The notes below the pieces were generated by a model. It did no database searches, was not told where the DNA came from, and saw nothing but the letters and a program-made list of their open reading frames with translations. From positions 248,001 to 312,000 of the forward strand of contig NZ_QPIX01000002.1 of NCBI RefSeq assembly GCF_003337715.1: 64,000 nucleotides of DNA, read 5' to 3'. The position numbers were made by a program, and so were the translations under genes. Below, piece after piece: positions 37,339-44,644 of this stretch. Numbering within the stretch: position 1 is the stretch's first letter; each line of letters starts with the position of its first letter. The DNA comes from Ciceribacter lividus. GTDB taxonomy: Bacteria; Pseudomonadota; Alphaproteobacteria; Rhizobiales; Rhizobiaceae.

Positions 37339-38979
37339 CTATGCTGCTTCGGCTTCCTCGCGGAGCCTGTCGAATTCTTCCGGGGAAAGATCGAAAATGG
37401 ATCGGGTGTTGTCGTTCGCGGCGGCACGGGACACGGCCAAGGCCGATGCAATAGCGCCGTCGATATGGTTTGAATGCCGGGTGCCCTTGTGCATCGTGAC
37501 AAGCTCCCCCGCGTTGGCGGCGCGCTTCACCACGACGCTGTCAAAATGATTGCGAAGGATGGGGTGCGCGCCGTGGCGGATGCGACGGCCATTCACGACG
37601 CGCTCAAGGTCGCAAATCGGGCCGTGCATGTTGACGGGCGTCTGTCGGACCTGAAGCACGTTGATGCCGTGATCCATGAGCTTGCCCATGATCGGCCCGG
37701 CAAGCGACGGGTCAAAGACCACCTCGCGAACGTCATAGGTGCCGCAAAGGTCAATGATCTTGTCGGCAATGGCGTCGGGTTCGATCACGGGGCCATCGAT
37801 GACGTTCAAGAGGCCGTCGTCGCGCCACCGGGGATAGGGAACCTGTTCAACCTTGGCTTTGTCTTCCAATCCATCGGACGGCAGGAAGAACCACGGGTGG
37901 ACGGACACGCGCCCATCGTTGTGCCGCCACGCGCCAACGATGGCGGTCAGGTCGCCGGAGCGGGACAGGTCAACGCCAAGCCAGCACGGCAGGTGTTCAA
38001 GTTCGGCAAGGTCAAAATGGAGGTCGCGCCCGGCGTCATAGACGGCCATATCAAAGAGGGGGTCGCGGGTTGCCGCCATCCACACATTCAAATGGAACTG
38101 CTGGAATGCGAACCTTTCGGCGGGGCGGTGTTCGGCCTCGCGTGCCATGGTGCGCAAGCCGCCAAGATCGGGGAAGCCGTGCACAAGGCCGGGGTTGGTC
38201 TTGTGCCAAACCGCTTCGTCGCGCCAATCGTCGCCGGGGTCTGCTTCGAAGATGATCGGCAGAAAGGCGGGGTCGTCAATCTCGCCGGTCGCGACCTTCC
38301 GGGCGTATTCGTAAAGCTCGAAACCGATATTCTCTTGCCCACGCCCGGCAGTCGTGGCGATGATCATGAGCGTGTCGGGAACCTTCGCCATGCCGGACTT
38401 GAGGGCTTCCCAAAGGTCGCGGCCCTTCCAAGCGTGGATTTCGTCGACAAGGACAAAGGACGGCGTCTTGCCGTGTTGCGCCGCGCCGTCACTGGAAACG
38501 GCCAAGAGTTCGGCCTTGTTGTGCTTGGCGAAGATTTTCTTGACGCTGTTGTGCGCGTCATAGATACGGGTCGCCGCGACAAGGCGGCGATCTTCCCGGA
38601 CGATGTTCGCGGCTTCCTTGAAGCCAATGCCAGCCTGTTCGCGATCCGACGCGGCAAAGATTGCCTGTCCTGCCGGACGCGCTTCCGGGCCGATGGTATG
38701 GAGAAGCGCCCACGCGGCGGCGATGCTGGTCTTGCGGTTGCCACGGGGAAGCATCAGGAAAACGGTGCGCACGATCCGGGAGCCGTCCGGGTTTCGGGGG
38801 CCATAGATGCGGCGCGTCATGCGTTCCTGAAAGTCGTAAAGCTGAAAGCGGCCCTTTGGCGCGGTGCTGGCCGGGTGCTTCAGTGCCCGGATGAAATCTA
38901 CGGCGTCCCGCCCATAGCCGAACGGGTCGGAAATGGTGCTACCGTCGATAAGCCATTCGGGGAAAGCGCTCTTAGACAA
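37339..38979 (-). CDS. Terminase large subunit (HK97-like)
   Basis: This 546-residue packaging motor has an ATPase half with the Walker-A-like MLPRGNRKTS (76-85) and Walker B VLVDEIHAW (acidic pair 179-180), and a nuclease half starting WLGVDLSRSGDLTAIVG with the first catalytic aspartate. It cuts and pumps DNA into the prohead at the portal. All expected parts are present, so it looks active. It begins before the end of the small subunit gene (8-base overlap). In most HK97-type phages the terminase genes come first, but here they follow the head-tail joining genes. Confidence 0.92.
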   Translation of the reverse strand: MSKSAFPEWLIDGSTISDPFGYGRDAVDFIRALKHPASTAPKGRFQLYDFQERMTRRIYGPRNPDGSRIVRTVFLMLPRGNRKTSIAAAWALLHTIGPEARPAGQAIFAASDREQAGIGFKEAANIVREDRRLVAATRIYDAHNSVKKIFAKHNKAELLAVSSDGAAQHGKTPSFVLVDEIHAWKGRDLWEALKSGMAKVPDTLMIIATTAGRGQENIGFELYEYARKVATGEIDDPAFLPIIFEADPGDDWRDEAVWHKTNPGLVHGFPDLGGLRTMAREAEHRPAERFAFQQFHLNVWMAATRDPLFDMAVYDAGRDLHFDLAELEHLPCWLGVDLSRSGDLTAIVGAWRHNDGRVSVHPWFFLPSDGLEDKAKVEQVPYPRWRDDGLLNVIDGPVIEPDAIADKIIDLCGTYDVREVVFDPSLAGPIMGKLMDHGINVLQVRQTPVNMHGPICDLERVVNGRRIRHGAHPILRNHFDSVVVKRAANAGELVTMHKGTRHSNHIDGAIASALAVSRAAANDNTRSIFDLSPEEFDRLREEAEAA

Positions 38980-39385
38980 CCGGGCGGTTCCTGCCGATCA
39001 CAAGCGGGTTGTCGTCGTCATCGTCGGCGGGTCCGGCGCTAGCAACACGCGAACGGGACACGGGCGACAAGCCGAATTCCGCCGCAAGCTGCCGGGCCGT
39101 CTGGACGGCCTTGTCCTGCGCACGGGCAATCTTCAGGTCAATGTCGCCGGTTGCCGGATCGCGAAGCTTCGTTTCCAGCTCTCGGGCAAGGCCGCGCGCC
39201 ATGCAAAGTTCTTCGATGCCGCCAAGATCGGCTTTCGTCACGATGCCACGGGCGATCACGTCCGGGATGATGCGCTTCCATTCCGCACGGGCATATTCCG
39301 AAAAGTGCTTCGGCGCTGCCGGTGCCTTCTTCAGCGGATCGGCGGCGGGTTGGGCGGCGGGCTTCACGCCGCGAAGGTGCGTCAT
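38972..39385 (-). CDS. Terminase small subunit (P27 family)
   Basis: The 137-residue protein begins MTHLRGVKPAAQPAADPLKK and has the P27-type helical core HFSEYARAEWKRIIPDVIARG followed by IEELCMARGLARELETKL. The small subunit recognises pac or cos DNA and hands it to the large subunit. The Asp-rich stretch and RNRPVV tail are compatible with contact to the large subunit. Coding overlaps both neighbours by a few bases. In satellites the small subunit is the usual specificity switch for packaging the element's own DNA. Confidence 0.85.
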   Translation of the reverse strand: MTHLRGVKPAAQPAADPLKKAPAAPKHFSEYARAEWKRIIPDVIARGIVTKADLGGIEELCMARGLARELETKLRDPATGDIDLKIARAQDKAVQTARQLAAEFGLSPVSRSRVASAGPADDDDDNPLVIGRNRPVV

Positions 39386-39702
39386 TTCAGGGCCTCGCCG
39401 CGAAGCTCAAGGGCTTCGAACCTGCCGAGTTCCTTGATTTCCTTCAGGCCGTAGGCCGTCCCGTTGTAGGTGACACGGTCGGCGGTCGTGATGCCAGGGC
39501 GATAACGGACACGGAAAATCATGGTCCCGGTTTCGGCCTCGCCGTAGCCGGTGAAGAATTCGGTTGCCGTCTGCTGAAGCACTTCGGCCCAAACGGGCGG
39601 CGCGATGGGTGCCCACGCCTTCACCACGTCGCCGGACGGCTTCACGGTTTCGGTTTCCCGCTCGATGGTAATGCGGCGATCCATGTTCCCAATGTTGAGC
39701 AT
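39382..39702 (-). CDS. Head-tail adaptor protein
   Basis: The 106-residue protein begins MLNIGNMDRRITIERETETV and has APPVWAEVLQQTATEFFTGY and RYRPGITTADRVTYNGTAYGLKEIKELG, the pattern of Phage_H_T_join (SPP1 gp16-like) proteins that close the neck between connector and tail. A longer upstream frame begins inside the previous gene and is not supported. The ATG overlaps the previous stop as ATGA, and its own stop overlaps the small terminase start. Confidence 0.85.
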   Translation of the reverse strand: MLNIGNMDRRITIERETETVKPSGDVVKAWAPIAPPVWAEVLQQTATEFFTGYGEAETGTMIFRVRYRPGITTADRVTYNGTAYGLKEIKELGRFEALELRGEALK

Positions 39703-40115
39703 CAGGCCACCCAACGAATGAGCGCTTCGACGGACAGGACGCCATGCCCATAGGCCGGGTCCGGGACGCGCGGGAACCGGGTTCCGGTCACTTTGAAATG
39801 GTCGCAATAGCCGCCGTCGATTGGCAGATTGTATTTTGACAGGGCGGCGGCGACGGTTCCGGCGATTTCCTTGGCGGCATCCTGTCCGGCGTCCAGCGTC
39901 CAAATGTGCAGGTCGAGGTAAACCCACGCGGCGCTCTGCGCACGGTAGTCGTTACCGTGAAGGGTCGTGTTGCCATCGCTCATGATGATGCACGGCGTCT
40001 TGTCGGGCCGGGTGCTGCCCGCCCGGATATGATCGGCGGGCACAAGCGCCGTGACTTCCGGCTTGCTGAGAAGCCGGGCGCGAATGGCAATCTGAAGGGC
40101 GGTGACGGGTTCCAT
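39702..40115 (-). CDS. DUF3168-like tail completion protein
   Basis: The 137-residue protein resembles DUF3168 neck or tail-terminator proteins: an N-terminal helix (MEPVTALQIAIRARLLSKPE), then IRAGSTRPDKTPCIIMSDG and YLDLHIWTLDAGQDAAKEIAG, the usual central strand-helix pair, and HFKVTGTRFPRVPDPAYGHGV near the end. In related phages it caps the end of the tail tube that joins the head. Its presence without a tail tube gene is notable. Confidence 0.75.
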   Translation of the reverse strand: MEPVTALQIAIRARLLSKPEVTALVPADHIRAGSTRPDKTPCIIMSDGNTTLHGNDYRAQSAAWVYLDLHIWTLDAGQDAAKEIAGTVAAALSKYNLPIDGGYCDHFKVTGTRFPRVPDPAYGHGVLSVEALIRWVA

Positions 40116-40118
40116 GGG

Positions 40119-40544
40119 CTATCCTTTCCATGCGTCCCGGACGGCTTTGCGCCCGGCACGGTCAATGCGCTGCTGAAGGCTTTTGCGGAGAAGGCGAACG
40201 GCAGGCCAAAAGAACGGTTGCGCTTCGGTCTTGCTGGTCCCGTATTCGACAAGGTGGGGGTATCGAACTTCCGTATTGCCAGCGGTCACGATCACCTCAT
40301 GTTCACCGGCCACGCGGGAGCCGCCCGGCTGGCTATAAGGCGGGGTCTGTTCGCCGGGGCCGGTGACGGCGATGGAGGTTTTGAGATCGGGCGCGCCGGT
40401 CGCCGGATCGTCGGGAGCAAGATGCCGTTGCATCGAGGCGAGGTCTTCCGCCGCCGACATAAGCGCCTTGTTGATGCCCTTCCGGGGTGCTGCCTTCACG
40501 CGATCAAACGCCGCCATGAGGTTTTCGAGGCCGTCATGCGCCAT
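40119..40544 (-). CDS. HK97 gp10-like neck protein
   Basis: The 141-residue protein begins MAHDGLENLMAAFDRVKA and has the family's middle segment GTSKTEAQPFFWPAVRLLRKSL, with the Q-P-F characteristic of HK97-gp10 family putative tail-component proteins. The start lies within the end of the previous gene (11-base overlap); a longer frame running further into that gene is not supported. It acts between connector and tail in siphoviruses. Confidence 0.8.
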   Translation of the reverse strand: MAHDGLENLMAAFDRVKAAPRKGINKALMSAAEDLASMQRHLAPDDPATGAPDLKTSIAVTGPGEQTPPYSQPGGSRVAGEHEVIVTAGNTEVRYPHLVEYGTSKTEAQPFFWPAVRLLRKSLQQRIDRAGRKAVRDAWKG

Positions 40545-40836
40545 CGTGAAACCACTTCTCACGGTAGCTATCGAGGGTGACGGCCACGCCCTGCGGCGCG
40601 ATCTGGGAAGACAGGCCGAAGGTGGCGATGTTCCGGCACTCGTAATAGAAGGCGACAAGCCGGAGAATGGCGAGCTTCAGGTCCGCCGGGAACGGGTCAA
40701 GGTCGGCGAGGGGTTTGCCGATGTAGTTCGCGGCATACTGTTCGGCGGCTTCGATGTAGAGCATGATCAAGGCGTCTTCGTCGCCGTGATCAATGCGCAT
40801 GTGCTGCTTCGCCAGTTCCGGCGTGATGCCTGTCAT
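40534..40836 (-). CDS. Head-tail connector protein (gp6-like)
   Basis: The 100-residue protein has the four-helix layout of Phage_connect_1/gp6: TPELAKQHMRIDHGDEDALI, IEAAEQYAANYIGK and LKLAILRLVAFYYECR. It forms the ring under the portal. The start overlaps the preceding stop as ATGA. Confidence 0.85.
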   Translation of the reverse strand: MTGITPELAKQHMRIDHGDEDALIMLYIEAAEQYAANYIGKPLADLDPFPADLKLAILRLVAFYYECRNIATFGLSSQIAPQGVAVTLDSYREKWFHDGA

Positions 40837-41756
40837 TCGGCTGCTTCCTTTGAAAATTCTAAATTCGGTGTCTCTTGTGCGGTGCTCCCCGCGCCGGTCC
40901 CCTCAAACGCCCCAAAGTCGAAGACCACCCCCGGGCGGGGCTTGGGTTGCTTTGGCGGCTGGTCTGGTGAGATCGGGACAGTTGCTTTGGCGACACGCTG
41001 GCGAACAGGAACGGAAAGGGCATCGGCCAAGGTCATGCCGTCGCGAAGTCGCTGCGCAAGGGTGTGTTCCTTCAGCCCATGCGATGCTGCCCATTGGGCA
41101 ATGGTTTTGGATACGCCGTTCAGGGTGTGGGGCTTTGCCTTCCGCCGTCCGACGGGCGGGACGCTGCGGGGCATCCGTTTGAAGTCGCGGGTGAATGCTT
41201 CTTCCGGTGTGCGTCCACTGCCAAGACGCGCGGTAAGCGTGGAAGTAGGCACGCCAAGGGCTTTGGCCCATTCCGGAAGCGTTCGGGTTTCGCCGTTCAC
41301 GGTGTAGGTGACGCCCCTTTTAGGTTCCACCTTCCGGTTTAGTGCGTCGTTGAGCGTCCAGCCATTTGTGAGGCGGTTACGAATGATCGTGGTGGGAATG
41401 CCGCTCTGTTCGGACCATTCGGCAATCGTCTTGCTGACGCCGTTCAGTGTGTAAATCCGAAGGGGTGCGCCCTGCTTCCGGGGGATACTGTTATCGCCAC
41501 GGGCGTCATGGCGCTCGATTGCCGCAATGGCCTTTTCATAGGTCGCTTCCGGGTCCAAGCCAGCAAGATTGCAAACTTCGATGAAGTCGGGATTGCCACG
41601 ACGGAACCAAGAGCGGGCCTGTTGACGGGCAAGGGAATGAGCCTTTCCGTTCGCCGTTGCGTCCTCAATGGCCTGAAGGACGACGGCGACCCAAAGGCCG
41701 CGCTCGCCGTTCCTGTTATCAGTGTTGATTTCGCGGCGCTTTCTACCGTTGGACAT
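40833..41756 (-). CDS. Protein with three tandem HTH-like repeats
   Basis: The 307-residue protein has an N-terminal region (20-85, LWVAVVLQAIEDATANG ... SWFRRGNPDFIEVCNLAGLD) of a type found in small proteins of alphaproteobacterial prophages. Three repeats of 39 residues follow at about 102-140, 151-189 and 210-248. Each reads roughly N-G-x-x-K/R-T-I/L-x-x-W-x-x-x-x-G-x-x-x-x-T-I/L-x-x-R-L-x-x-G-x-T-x-x-x-A, as in the modular HTH units attached to HNH/homing nucleases. The tail (255-307) is Pro-rich and disordered. It is next to the HNH gene (14-base overlap) and may guide it or the terminase to DNA; that is inference. The start follows AAAGGA. Confidence 0.65.
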   Translation of the reverse strand: MSNGRKRREINTDNRNGERGLWVAVVLQAIEDATANGKAHSLARQQARSWFRRGNPDFIEVCNLAGLDPEATYEKAIAAIERHDARGDNSIPRKQGAPLRIYTLNGVSKTIAEWSEQSGIPTTIIRNRLTNGWTLNDALNRKVEPKRGVTYTVNGETRTLPEWAKALGVPTSTLTARLGSGRTPEEAFTRDFKRMPRSVPPVGRRKAKPHTLNGVSKTIAQWAASHGLKEHTLAQRLRDGMTLADALSVPVRQRVAKATVPISPDQPPKQPKPRPGVVFDFGAFEGTGAGSTAQETPNLEFSKEAAE

Positions 41757-42108
41757 GAAGCGTCCTTTCGGCACGCTGCTTCACGCTGTCATGGCAGGGC
41801 TGGCAAAGGGGTTGCCAGTTCGCCCGGTGCCAGAAGAGGCGCTTGTCGCCACGGTGCGGAATGATGTGGTCAACGACGGTAGCAAGGCGCGTGACGCCCT
41901 GCTTGCTGCACTCACGGCAATGCGGGTGCGAAGCCAGGTATTCGAGGCGGGCTTTGCGCCATTCATGATCATAGCCACGCGCACGGGCTGAAGGGCGGCG
42001 GGCGTCGTGGCGGGCATTGCGTTCGCGCTTGGCCTTCTGCTGGCATTCGCAAAGCAGGCCGTGGGGAACGATTGCGCCACAAGCGCAAAGGCGGGGCGGC
42101 TTGTTCAT
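41743..42108 (-). CDS. HNH endonuclease
   Basis: The 121-residue protein has an N-terminal Cys cluster (LCACG and LCEC), then the HNH module: CRECSK with two zinc cysteines, VVDHIIPHRGD holding the catalytic His, and NWQPLCQPCHDS with Asn and the second Cys pair. HNH proteins of this type assist the terminase in cos-packaging phages of the HK97 group, and they also occur in capsid-forming satellites. The gene sits inside the structural operon, not beside the terminase. Confidence 0.88.
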   Translation of the reverse strand: MNKPPRLCACGAIVPHGLLCECQQKAKRERNARHDARRPSARARGYDHEWRKARLEYLASHPHCRECSKQGVTRLATVVDHIIPHRGDKRLFWHRANWQPLCQPCHDSVKQRAERTLHVQR

Positions 42109-42707
42109 GCCTTCTTCCCCATGCCTTTAAGGGCGTGAAGTCCGGCACGGTCAAATTCGGGATCGAGGCCAGCGGCAACGTTGCGCTCTGCCTGTTCGGG
42201 GTCGGATTCCTTGTCGTCGTCCGTGCCGCCGTTGATGGCCTTCAGCTTTCCGAGGTGCGCCCTATAGGCCCGGTCGATTTCGGTCGGGGTGGCGTTCCAA
42301 GCCTGTTCAGGCGTCCAGCCAAGCCAGCCGGTTGCGCGCTCATAGAGGGCGGCGAAGACTTCGGACCATGTCACGGGCTTGCCGGTCGTCGGCTTGTGCT
42401 TCGCCTTCGGATCGGGTGCCGGGGTGAGCATGGAAACGAGTTCGGCGAGCGGGGCGCGAACGGACAGGAAAAAGGGGAGAAGCGGCCTTCCCCGGAGTGA
42501 AGACAGGAAGGCCGCTGCATTCTGGTTGCCGCTGCTAAAGGATACCAGAATGATTTCGGAAATGATCGTAAGGCTGAGGTCGTCCAGCGCCCGGAACAGG
42601 TTCGGAAGGCCGTAACGCTCTTCAAGGACGGTAGCGGCGCGCAAGGAAGGGCGAAGGGTCACGCCGTGCGCAATCGTAATCTCTTCGTATGCGCGCCGCT
42701 TGATCAT
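42105..42707 (-). CDS. Tail assembly chaperone-like protein
   Basis: The 200-residue protein has an N-terminal domain similar to other GTA/phage tail chaperones (GVTLRPSLRAATVLEERYGL near 15-34, then a helical LSLTIISEIILVSFSSG) and a middle Ala/Pro-rich linker. It then has GWTPEQAWNATPTEIDRAYRAHL, the W-T-P-x-x-x-W-x-x-T-P-x-E motif that marks the C-terminal part of rcc01693-type tail assembly chaperones. Its usual place is just before the tape measure gene; here it follows the capsid gene. No frameshift site for a G/GT-type pair was sought exhaustively. Confidence 0.6.
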   Translation of the reverse strand: MIKRRAYEEITIAHGVTLRPSLRAATVLEERYGLPNLFRALDDLSLTIISEIILVSFSSGNQNAAAFLSSLRGRPLLPFFLSVRAPLAELVSMLTPAPDPKAKHKPTTGKPVTWSEVFAALYERATGWLGWTPEQAWNATPTEIDRAYRAHLGKLKAINGGTDDDKESDPEQAERNVAAGLDPEFDRAGLHALKGMGKKA

Positions 42708-42710
42708 GGC

Positions 42711-44240
42711 TTAGGCGATCTTCAGCTTTGCGAGCGCTTCGCCCATGACGACACGGCCACCGACACGGCGACGGCCACGAAGCTTGACGATGCCGTTATC
42801 AGCGCCGGTCAGGTCGTCGCGGGTAAGTTCGAAGCCGACACGGTCAGCAATGGCGTAGCCGCTGGCGAAGTCACCGAAGACAATCGGCGTGGCGTCGGCG
42901 GCAACGTCCGGCATGTCCACGCCTTCATAGACCGGGCGGCCAAGCAGGGTGGCGGGCTGACCTGCGGAAAGGGCAGGCTGCCAGATATAGGAACCGTCCG
43001 TGTCCTTCAGCTTGCGAACCGCCGCCATCGTCTTGCGGTTCATGAGCCAGGAACCGTTTGCCGAATAGGCGGTCTTGATCGCATAGAAGAGATCGATCAG
43101 GTCATCGGCGGCAACTGCGCCTGCCTTCTCGATGACTTCCGCCGAATTCAGAACGCCTTCGGCCTGCGTCGTGCCATTGCCGTTGACGAACCATGCGGCT
43201 TCCGTCTGGCCGAAGCGACGTGCGAGATGGTTGGACAGGTAGGAAGAAAGGTCGATCTGGGCATCTTCCAGAAGGATGCGCGTGACCGGGATCGTCACGG
43301 CCATTTCGAAGGCCTTGAGGTCGATCTGTTCGAACGTCGGTTCGCCTTCCGGGCGCGGGGCCGTTTCGGCAACCGACTGCGGCGTCACTTCGTTCACAAG
43401 GCGCGGAAGCTGAAGCAGCGGGCCGGACATGGCGATGGCCTGCGCAAGGCCGCGAACCGGGGAGAATTCGGCGACCTTTTCCAGAATGGTGGTGGCAACC
43501 GCTTCCGGTGCCAGAATGCCGCCCGTGGACGGTGAGGCGTAGCCAAGCGACTTGTATTCGCTGGCATCGCCAGTGCGAACGAAGTCGGCGAATGCCTTAA
43601 CTTCGGTCCTGTTGTCGTTGCTGGCGTCCGGGTGATTGTTGTTGGCGGCGACGGGGCGGCGGTTCATCTTCGCCTTGATGGTGGCGATTTCGTCCTTGAG
43701 GGCCTTGATTTCGTCGGCGCTCACAACCGGGTCGGATTTCTGTTCCGGCTCGTTCTGCAGTTCGTTTTCCATGCTGTTTCCTTCGATGATGGATTTGACT
43801 TCGATGGTCCGGGCGTCCGGGTGGACCGGGCGGCGGCAAAGGCTGATTTCGGTGATGGTGAGGCTGGTAAGAACGCGCCCGCCTTCAGGTCGGGCTTTGT
43901 GCTCGTGGAGCCGGTAGCCGATGGACAGGCCAGACATGACGCCCGCCTTCATGTGGCGGCGGGCTTGCTTGGCAGGGTCCACGCCTTCGACAAACAAGCG
44001 GCCCTTCACCTCAAGGCCCTTGTCCGTGACGGCATAAGAATTCCAGATGCCGACAACCTTCCGCCCGTCATGCTCCATGAGCATCGGGACTTCCGGTGCG
44101 AAGTTGAAAGCGGACGGCTCGATAAGATCGCCGTAGCTGTCCGGTTTGCCGAACGGCCACGCGATGCCGGTCACGGTGCCGGTGTCGTCAATCGAGACTT
44201 CCGCTTTGATTTCGAGGTTTTCGAGCGTGGCGGCGGTCAT
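42711..44240 (-). CDS. Fused prohead protease and HK97-fold major capsid protein
   Basis: This 509-residue protein joins a prohead protease to the major capsid protein. Residues 1-150 match U35 proteases (catalytic His57 in MLMEHDG, Ser near 103-105 in VMSGLSIGYR). Residues 155-215 are a scaffold-like coiled coil (ADEIKALKDEIATIKAKMN). From about 220 the HK97 capsid fold begins, with SPSTGGILAPEAVATTILEK and, further on, VTIPVTRILLEDAQIDLSSYL and ADRVGFELTRDDLTG. Such fusions occur in some phages and satellites, and the protease would cut itself and the scaffold out during maturation. It is complete and looks functional. Confidence 0.92.
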   Translation of the reverse strand: MTAATLENLEIKAEVSIDDTGTVTGIAWPFGKPDSYGDLIEPSAFNFAPEVPMLMEHDGRKVVGIWNSYAVTDKGLEVKGRLFVEGVDPAKQARRHMKAGVMSGLSIGYRLHEHKARPEGGRVLTSLTITEISLCRRPVHPDARTIEVKSIIEGNSMENELQNEPEQKSDPVVSADEIKALKDEIATIKAKMNRRPVAANNNHPDASNDNRTEVKAFADFVRTGDASEYKSLGYASPSTGGILAPEAVATTILEKVAEFSPVRGLAQAIAMSGPLLQLPRLVNEVTPQSVAETAPRPEGEPTFEQIDLKAFEMAVTIPVTRILLEDAQIDLSSYLSNHLARRFGQTEAAWFVNGNGTTQAEGVLNSAEVIEKAGAVAADDLIDLFYAIKTAYSANGSWLMNRKTMAAVRKLKDTDGSYIWQPALSAGQPATLLGRPVYEGVDMPDVAADATPIVFGDFASGYAIADRVGFELTRDDLTGADNGIVKLRGRRRVGGRVVMGEALAKLKIA

Positions 44241-44644
44241 TCGGCCACCTGCTTCAGGGCGTCATTCAGGGCGGCGGCGAGGTCGCCGGTCTTGGCGGCA
44301 TCCTTGACGGAGTCGGTTGTCTGGTCGGTCGTGTCGTCGGCGTCGTTGCCGTAGAACAGGACGGAAATTACGTCGCTGGCGAGGTCCAGCGTTTCCCGCA
44401 ACGGGCGACCGACAAGGTAGACGGTCACAAGGCGGGCGGCGTCGGCGGGCGTGGTGCCGCCGCCGATCAGGCCAAGCCGGATGACGTGTTCAATGTCGGA
44501 CAGGCTGAAGTCTTCGAACCGGAAACGGCGATGAAGCGCGCCGATGCCGTGGCCGGTCGCGGCTTCAAGCTCCCGGATGATTTCGAGGGTCGGGAAGGCG
44601 AAGACCTTTTCCCCGTCGCCGAAAAATGCGCGGTGTTCGATCAT
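44237..44644 (-). CDS. GTA gp10-like small tail protein
   Basis: The 135-residue protein has the pattern of the GTA-gp10/Phage_TAC_11 family: FGDGEKVFAFPTLEIIRELE, GIGALHRRFR, then LSDIEHVIRLGLIGGG-T-PADAARLV and RPLRETLDLASDVISVLFYG. Such proteins belong with tail tube genes in gene transfer agents and phages and may be the first half of a chaperone pair. Here it sits between the portal and the capsid gene, an unusual order, and no tail tube gene is present. Confidence 0.7.
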   Translation of the reverse strand: MIEHRAFFGDGEKVFAFPTLEIIRELEAATGHGIGALHRRFRFEDFSLSDIEHVIRLGLIGGGTTPADAARLVTVYLVGRPLRETLDLASDVISVLFYGNDADDTTDQTTDSVKDAAKTGDLAAALNDALKQVAE

